DNA of 64,000 nucleotides from positions 84,874,474-84,938,473 of the forward strand of contig CP154956.1 in assembly GCA_039621445.1 (NCBI GenBank). The letters are read 5' to 3'. Both the position numbers and the translations under genes were made by a program. Below are positions 58,190 through 64,000 of this stretch, piece after piece. Source of the stretch: Euglena gracilis (taxonomy: Eukaryota > Euglenida > Euglenophyceae > Euglenales). Positions within the stretch are counted from its first letter, which is position 1. Every line of letters begins with the position of its first letter. The notes under the pieces are model-generated. The model saw only the letters and a list, made by a program, of their open reading frames with translations, had not been told where the DNA came from and did no database searches.

Positions 58190-59060
58190 TGAAAAGGGTT
58201 CCCCAAGCTGGTGGGTGGAGCACCCACCCTTCTGGGTCTCGAAAATTTGGCTTTCCACAGATGATGAGGGGGGGGGGGCAACCTGGATTGAAGTCAGAAC
58301 CCTCCACCAGTGTTGTGTTTTCCACACTGGCAGGAAAACCAGGCAAACGGCATGGTCCTGTCGGATTTTCCTCAGGGTTCTGGGGATCACATCCCAGGGG
58401 GGGTTGACCCAGCTCTTAAATTTCCCCCAATCCAAGTCCCAAGCATTCCCCAGGGGTGAGGGTCCACCCTCCATGATGCATATTTTTTCAGTTTGTGGTT
58501 GTGGGAATTGGCAAACAGGTCCACGTGGGGGTAAAATTGGAAATGTTTCAGGACCTTGTGAAAAATGTTGATGCACAGAGCATAATTTTTTGGGTCGGGA
58601 TTCCTGGAGAGCCAGTCTGCCCTTTTGTTGGTTTGCCCAGCAATGTGTGTGGGGTTGTGGTAAATGTTCTTGTTGTGCATTGCCCCCAGTTGTTGAAGAA
58701 TTGGTTGGTTGATGGTGGGTATTTTTGACCCTTTCTTCCAGCACCAGGCTGTGCTGGAAGCATCTGTTTCAATTGTCAGAGTGCAGCCGTTTGGAATGTG
58801 GGAGGAGGAATTGTACTGCCTTTGCACTTGCCAGCGCTTCTTTGGTGGTGATGTGTACTTTCCTTTCTTTTGTTTCCCACTGGGCTGCACATGGCTTGAG
58901 TTCCTGATTTTTGTGTGTGAGAACTGCCCCCCCATCCTTTGTTGCTGGCTTCTGAGGTGATGGTGTGCTGCAAGTTGTTCTGGGCCTGAATGTGGAGGGA
59001 TTGTAAGGGTTTCCCCTCCTGAGTTCCCTGTGAAGGGACCCCTGGTGGCGCAACCCGCGT
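58190..59060 (-). pseudogene. DIRS RNase H and downstream conserved region (frameshifted)
   Basis: Domain order: ITSEASNKGWGG (normally T-D-A-S at the catalytic Asp), VHITTKEALASAKAVQF, TLTIETDASSTAWC, HIAGQTNKRADWLSRNP. The DIRS-typical PHVDLFANSHNHKL...YASW follows, then NAWDLDWGKFKSWVNPPWDV and PRTLRKI. These pieces lie in three different frames, with shifts near 58965, 58800 and 58440. Confidence 0.75.
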
Positions 59061-59344
59061 AGGATCGTTTAAATTTGAGCCCGTCGAGCCCACTTGGTGG
59101 GGATTTTCCGCTTGGTAGAAAAGTGAGGTAGGGGTGGGTGTTGGTGTAGATGAAGCAGCAGAATTGGGAAAAGACATACTTTTGAGGTCCAATCAGTTGA
59201 ACTTGAATGAATAATTTGGTCAATGACTTGAACTTGTTTGCTTGAACTTGTTTGATTGTTCGTTGATGGCCAAATGCAAAAACACCAGTGAACGCCAAAC
59301 AAAGAACAGAGTACAAGAGTAGAACAGAGAGAGCCCTGCACAGA

Positions 59345-59990
59345 AAATGAACAATTGGGGGGGGGGGGCTACAGCTGGTGGGGCTACGTGGTGTACTTTG
59401 CACAATTCTTGAATGAATTGCGCCATCCTGGCGCCCACCAAGGGGGTGTGCATGCTTGCGCAAAGCCTGGAGGGGCTTGCGCATCCCCTTGGGGGTTGCC
59501 TATTGGCCCCCTCAACCTACCCCCTTCTTTACCTTCCCTGGCGTGGTCAAAATGGGTTGTGGGGCCCCCTTGGGGGCCAGGGGAGCCTCAAAAGGCCCTT
59601 GGGGGACTTGGAGCCCCCTCGCGGCCATTCGTGGCCCCTTTGGGCCCCCTTGGGGCGGGCACCCTCGGACCGAGCACAGGATGGGGTTCCTCAGAGCATG
59701 TTCTGCCTGTTGCAGCAGTTGGATGATGTCCTGTGTCTTCTGTGTTGACATTGTCCAGCACTTAAATTTGTTCCAAAATCCCAGGGTTCTGTAATTCTTG
59801 GAGACCCCTTTGGATGCCTGCTTCATCATCTGTGCTTGGATCCCCTGTAAGGCTGTGGCATGTGTCTAGGAGATTCCCTGCCAGGCTGGCCAGTGCTCTG
59901 GGTTGAAATGTGTTTCCTTTCAACTGATGTTTGATGCCTTTAAGTGTCAATGCCACTTTCCCAGGTGGTGGTCTGATTTTGCTGTGTAAC
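59345..59990. other. Interior of DIRS-like element with weak coding signal
   Basis: Between the RT and RNase H regions. The minus strand should encode the RT thumb/connection. A G-run lies at 59356-59367, and a Gly/Pro-rich patch with GCCCCCTTGGG words (59540-59670) looks inserted or decayed. Confidence 0.4.
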
Positions 59991-59999
59991 AGATCGATG

Positions 60000-60560
60000 A
60001 TGTGGCCCAAATAGGTCCTGTTGCTGTGGCTGTGGCATCGATTTCTTGCTGTTCAGTCTCACTCCACATGATGTCAGTTGCCTGATGAGTGCTGTTCTGT
60101 CTGCTGTAAACTGTGCTGTTGCTTCTAGGATCAGGATGTTGCCCCCAACAGTGGAGAATTTGTTGTTCGTTCAGCCAAGCTCGAATTGGTTTTGTCAGCT
60201 TCTGTGCCACCATGTGCCGAGGGCCCACCCAAAGGGCAGTGCTTGGATCTGAAAACCCTGGTTCCCCACTTTAAATATCATCCATCTCTGCAGCTGGTGG
60301 TGGATCTGAAGGTGGTGAAAGAAGTTTTTGATGACCAATGTCATGCCCCACTGAACTGGAGTTTTGGTTTCTGGGTCCTGGTGTTCGGGTACTTGATGGC
60401 AATTGTTCAGGTCCCTCAGATCTATTATCAGCCTGATTTTTCCTGTGTCTTTATTTTCCCTTGTCAATGTGGGGGTCCACTGTCTGTTTTTTTTTGCATT
60501 TCCTCTGTGGTCAGTTTTCTGATGGCTGCTGTTTCCAGGTATTCGTTTATGGTTTTCAAC
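60000..60560 (-). pseudogene. DIRS reverse transcriptase (inactive)
   Basis: Motifs in order: GKIRLIIDLRDLNNC, LVIKNFFHHLQIHH, FKVGNQGFQIQALPFGWALG; after a shift MVAQKLTKPIRAWLNEQQ; after another shift FSTVGGNILILEATAQF and GVRLNSKKS. This follows the RT palm. But the first catalytic Asp (normally L-K-D-A-F-F) is Asn, and the Y-x-D-D box reads V-G-G-N, so both metal-binding sites are gone. Confidence 0.75.
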
Positions 60561-60676
60561 ACTGCTGCTGTGGCGGCTGCTGTTTTGGTGTGTTGTCTGA
60601 GTGGTGGGATTCCTGTCGTTGGTGCTTTTACGCCCTTGGTGATGGCTTGCTGTAAAACACTGTCTTTTCCCAGTTC

Positions 60677-61599
60677 TCACCACTCCTGAATTCTTTCCCT
60701 GCGTCCCTGCCATGCGCATGGTGGAAGTTTGCTGTTGTTTTCCTGCAGCAGTTTTGGAATGTCGAATTTTTCTGGAAACTGTGACCCACTGTTTGCACAA
60801 TTCCCCCTGGTGCAGGTGTGGGCTGGCCTGCACCAGGGCCCCTTCACTCCTGAGAGTTGTTCTTTCCTTTCTCCCCTATTCCTTTTCCTTTTCCCCTGTA
60901 GTTGGATCTGCTCCTGGGTCTGGTGTTCTGGGTTGCTGCCCTGTGCTGTTATCTGCCTCTTCCCCTGTGATTTGACTGTCGTTGTCTGATTTTCTGTTCT
61001 TCCTCCTTTGACAACAGTCTTGTGGTTGTGAGGTCTGGTCTTGGTTCCAGTGTGCTGTGATCTTTCCCCACCAGCAAATGTCTTCTGGTTTCCTGCAGGT
61101 CCTTCCATAAGCTTTTCAACCAGGCACTGGCTTGGTTGAGATGTTCCAAATCATCTGTTTCAATTGTATGCACCAGTAGGTGCATGCAGTTTTCTGCTTT
61201 TTTTTCTGTTCCTGGTGGAGGTTCTGGTCCAATCTGTTTCTACGTGGGGGGGGGGGCTTGGGGGACTCCCGTGTAGTGTGTTAATTCATCCCCAGATTTC
61301 TTTAATAAATCAAAAGGGGAAGGGGAGGCCAACCTGCTGGAAAATAAAATAGCATCCCTGCGTGAGGGATTATGTACATGAGCGGGCAGCACATCAGCTA
61401 ACTGGCCAGCATGGCCAGCAGGCTCTCCTTCAAACTCATCCTCTTCCATGTCCACACCCTCCACTGCAGCTGCCCCGGCAGGAGGGGCCCCTGTCGCTGG
61501 GCCCCCCACCTTCTCCTGCACGTCTGCCATCTCTCTCCTCAGATTCTGAATGTCTTGCATCAATTGTTCCATTTTCAATTTCTCAATTGAAATTCTCAA
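60677..61599 (-). pseudogene. Gag-like ORF of the DIRS-like element
   Basis: Begins at the ATG near 61597 with a coiled-coil (LKMEQLMQDIQNLRREMADV), then an Ala/Pro and acidic linker. A second frame (61185 downward) carries HLNQASAWLKSLWKDLQETR and a basic Gln/Arg/Lys-rich tail. The position upstream of RT and the coiled-coil plus basic-tail composition fit a gag; no zinc knuckle is seen. A frameshift lies near 61250 next to a G-run. Confidence 0.5.
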
Positions 61600-62149
61600 T
61601 TTGCAATTCTCAATTTGCAGTCCTCAATTCTTGAATTCCTGCTCGGGTGTCTTGGGTTCTTGGTTCTGCAGACTTGAAACTTCTTGTCTGTTAAACAGGA
61701 AAAGAGTTTACGGGAGGGGGACACAGCTGCCGGTTTTGGGGTCTTTGGAGCCTGTTGCCCTTGGAGAAAGGAAAGTTTAGACAAGGGGGCTGTGTTTGAG
61801 CGAATGGGGACCTCGGTGATTTAAGCCCGCTGAACCTGTGCCTTTGGAAAAAAATGTAAATTGACAGTCGCTTGTATTTTTGGAGAACATGGAGCGCAAT
61901 TTCCTTGCTTAACCTTGTTTTCAGGATTCTGCCCTGTTTTATCACTCGTCGGCGACATTCAACTTCGCGTAGTTCTGCGCGCGAAGGCCATGCGGGTGAC
62001 ACGACGTCCCCCAGTAGAGAGGAGACGCAAGATGAGAAGAGCGCAGGAGAGGAGGCAAGAAAAACAGAGCAATTGCCGGCAAGAAAAGGCAGGCCCCATC
62101 GAGCCAAAGTGTGGAGGGGTCCTCTTGGCCACCCCCTGTCCACATTCCT
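61600..62149. other. 5' leader of the DIRS-like element
   Basis: Between the gag-like start and the terminal word at 62150. Contains tandem CTCAATTTGCAATT words (61560-61625) and no supported gene. Confidence 0.45.
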
Positions 62150-62180
62150 TCGTCGGCTTCCGGATTTTTTCTCGCGTTTT

Positions 62181-63257
62181 CCCCAAACTCTTTGTCGTCG
62201 TCAGGCCCCTGGCTGGAGAGCCGGAACAAAAAAAAATAATGCTGGCAGAAACGTGTGGCGTCACTAATGTCTTGTTTTTTACCCTTTTCGACAATTCCTC
62301 CGAAGTCCACGACTTTGGACTCAAAGGGGGTTTTTTTTTAGGGTTATGGTGACGCACAATTGTGGGTAGCGGAATAACCCTCGAGCCTTTTTGACAAGAA
62401 AAGCTGGAGGGGAAGGAAGGATCGGACGAAGCAGAAAAGCGAGGAAGGGCAACCTCTAACTTGGTGCAACTTTGAGAGGTGCCATAAAAAAGGCCAGGTT
62501 GATCATCGCAGATTAATGCACCGTCCCCATCGCACCAAACAAACACCAAATAAACGGGGCGATGCTGTGGGTGGCGCCAAATAGAACCCGAGGAGCTGTC
62601 GATGGTTTCAGGGGAGGGGTTCAGTGAGGGTAGTTGCTCCCGCGAATGAGCTCCAACGGAAGGTGGGGGGAATCGCACCCGAATGGGAAATATCCACGAC
62701 GTGCCTGCCTGACATGGCCCCCGAGACCGTCTCTGCCCGGCCACACTACCACCCCGTTCAAGACACAGCAATGTTCAAGGAAAGTTCTGTTGACACAGGG
62801 GGTGTGTCGACGACCCACCTTGCCAAAAGGACTGGACTCCAAGGAAACACACCACATTGTGTCCCAGAAAAGAGCCGTCGACACGGGGGTGTCAACGGCA
62901 CGGTGTGCCTTGGACACACACAAGGGGGGGTGCAGCTCTTCTTCTTTGCGACTGCCTCCTCCACCGAGTCACCGGCAAAGGCTCATGCGCGGCCGAAGCC
63001 AGAGTTGTAGTTGTGGGGCGGTGCATTGGCGGATGCCAGCACTGCGTTGCTGCTCGCAAAAAGCAGGCACAGGACCCGGGGGGACCCACAAGGCGAGCCA
63101 CGGACTGGTGCGCGAAGTGGAATAGATCTTGGGGGGGGGCATGACAGGAAAGCAGGGAGGGAGGGACACAGGAGAAATGGTGCTTTTTCTCCCACAAATG
63201 TCACGATGGCAAATATCTCAAAAGCTGGGGGGTTGATGCTGAAATTCCCCCCCCCCC
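62181..63257. other. Unassigned region
   Basis: No recognised gene or element. Open frames on both strands are short and lack motifs or splice support. Confidence 0.35.
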
Positions 63258-63318
63258 CCGATCTTGTCCCATACCCCGGCTAATGCTAGCCCGGGTATGG
63301 GACAAGATGGGGGGGGTA
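63258..63318. repeat. Hairpin with C-run/G-run tips
   Basis: ATCTTGTCCCATACCC (63261-63276) is repeated inverted as GGGTATGGGACAAGAT (63293-63308), with a short GCTAATGCTAGC centre and flanking C-run and G-run. Confidence 0.88.
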
Positions 63319-63365
63319 TGACACTTGAACCATGAACCATGGAGGGGGGGGGCAGCTCCCATGAT

Positions 63366-63570
63366 TCACGGGGCTGGCATGGCAGGGTTCCAGCCCCCGC
63401 CTCCGCCGGGAGGAGGCGGGTTGTTGTACATCGGATTGGGGTTGTAGCCGGGGTTGCAGGCATGGCGGTATCCCACACCCAGAAAGCACCAAAACCCGAA
63501 CCCCCCAGTGAATGAGCGGCTCTGAAGGGTCTTTTGAGGATGGTTTGGTTGGTTGTCCAAAGGGGAGACC
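63366..63570 (-). CDS. Possible terminal exon of a minus-strand gene (Pro/Gly/Asn-rich tail)
   Basis: The minus frame, after an acceptor-like CAG at about 63571, encodes VSPLDNQPNHPQKTLQSRSF, then NPGYNPNPMYNNPPPPGGG and WNPAMPAP before TGA at 63366. Low-complexity but with GC-rich third positions like the recognised exons. No family is recognised, and upstream exons would lie toward the right edge. Confidence 0.3.
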
Positions 63571-64000
63571 TGAAACCCTGAGGGTTGTTTGGTGGTGGTG
63601 GGGGGGGCGACCCTCCCATTCATTCGGGTCCTGGTGGGTGGACAGGGGTTTCTACACCCAGCAAAGCCATTTTCCAGGTCCATTCAGTGCATGCATGCAG
63701 CATCCTGGAATGCTGGAATGGGTTCTGCCCCTAGGATGTGAATGTGCCCCATATGCTTGGTGTGTGCGGGGGGTGGGAGTGGGAGCGACAGAACCGAACT
63801 GTTGAACGCACCTGGGATTATGGTGCAAGTGGAAGCTGATGAGGACTTCGCAAACAAGCTGAGATGAAGCAGAAACCACTTAGACGGCCGGGAATGCACT
63901 TTTCTTTGGGAGTCACAAAATTCTGGAAGTTTTAACGAAAATGCGTGTCCGCGCATTCTGGAAGCGGAGTGCGCAGGTGCGCATTCCGAATGGTTGTGTG

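Larger units (their letters stand above)
56916..62180 (-). mobile_element. Decayed DIRS-like tyrosine-recombinase retrotransposon
   Basis: Minus-strand order gag-like, reverse transcriptase, RNase H, tyrosine recombinase, as in DIRS elements. The TCCTTCGTCGGCTTCCGGA word lies at both extremes in opposite orientation (about 56919-56937 and 62150-62168), and an internal copy sits just after the recombinase (57362-57380). The inner copy forms a 62-65-bp inverted repeat with the low-coordinate end (56916-56977 with 57319-57383), the arrangement of an internal complementary region. Frameshifts in every gene and substituted catalytic residues make this copy inactive. True termini may extend somewhat beyond these words. 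Confidence 0.8.

Overview
This is a nuclear segment of a eukaryotic genome. Genes are broken into short exons with GT-AG and apparently some GC-AG introns, introns reach several kilobases, and the DNA is crowded with microsatellites, foldback elements, hAT-like DNA transposons and a DIRS-type retroelement. No rRNA, tRNA, CRISPR array or operon-like gene packing was seen. Exons are GC-rich at third positions, and introns carry many runs of C or G. I cannot name the organism; a protist or alga with a repeat-rich genome fits, but that is inference.

Layout. (1) 1-19.7 kb is almost entirely CATA/CATC/CATG tetranucleotide array with a higher-order structure and two internal strand-switched segments. 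It is interrupted by a hAT-like transposon (2431-4265, matched 8-bp target duplication) and by a unique 588-bp segment bounded by identical 75-bp direct repeats (18742-19479). Every very long open frame here is a by-product of the 4-bp unit. (2) 19.8-29.8 kb, + strand: a foldback element, then a split gene for the nuclear pore protein Nup62/Nsp1. Five or six FG-repeat exons are followed by five coiled-coil exons ending at 29761, and one intron holds a small hAT-like element with a 7-bp target duplication. (3) 31.1-43.3 kb, + strand: a leucine-rich-repeat gene of the ribonuclease-inhibitor type. Five exons are each exactly 84 nt (one 28-residue repeat), all in phase 1, and the introns are filled with transposons, palindromes and poly(C)-tipped foldbacks. 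(4) 43.3-50.6 kb: repeat-rich intergenic DNA with an apparently undescribed 2.9-kb element (44638-47545, perfect 20-bp inverted ends, 5-bp target duplication), dispersed repeats and a GACA/TATG microsatellite. (5) 50.7-54.5 kb, + strand: exons of a gene I do not recognise, with WDP motifs, an acidic/basic helical segment and a Pro/Lys-rich tail. (6) 56.9-62.2 kb, - strand: a decayed DIRS-like tyrosine-recombinase retrotransposon (gag-like, RT, RNase H, recombinase) with inverted repeats in the DIRS arrangement. (7) 62.2-64 kb: mostly unassigned, with a hairpin and a possible minus-strand terminal exon.

The two recognised genes are unrelated in function: Nup62 is a central-channel FG nucleoporin, and the LRR protein is a predicted protein-binding scaffold. 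What unites the window is repeat biology: at least five transposon classes and several families of poly(C/G)-containing palindromes have invaded introns and intergenic DNA.
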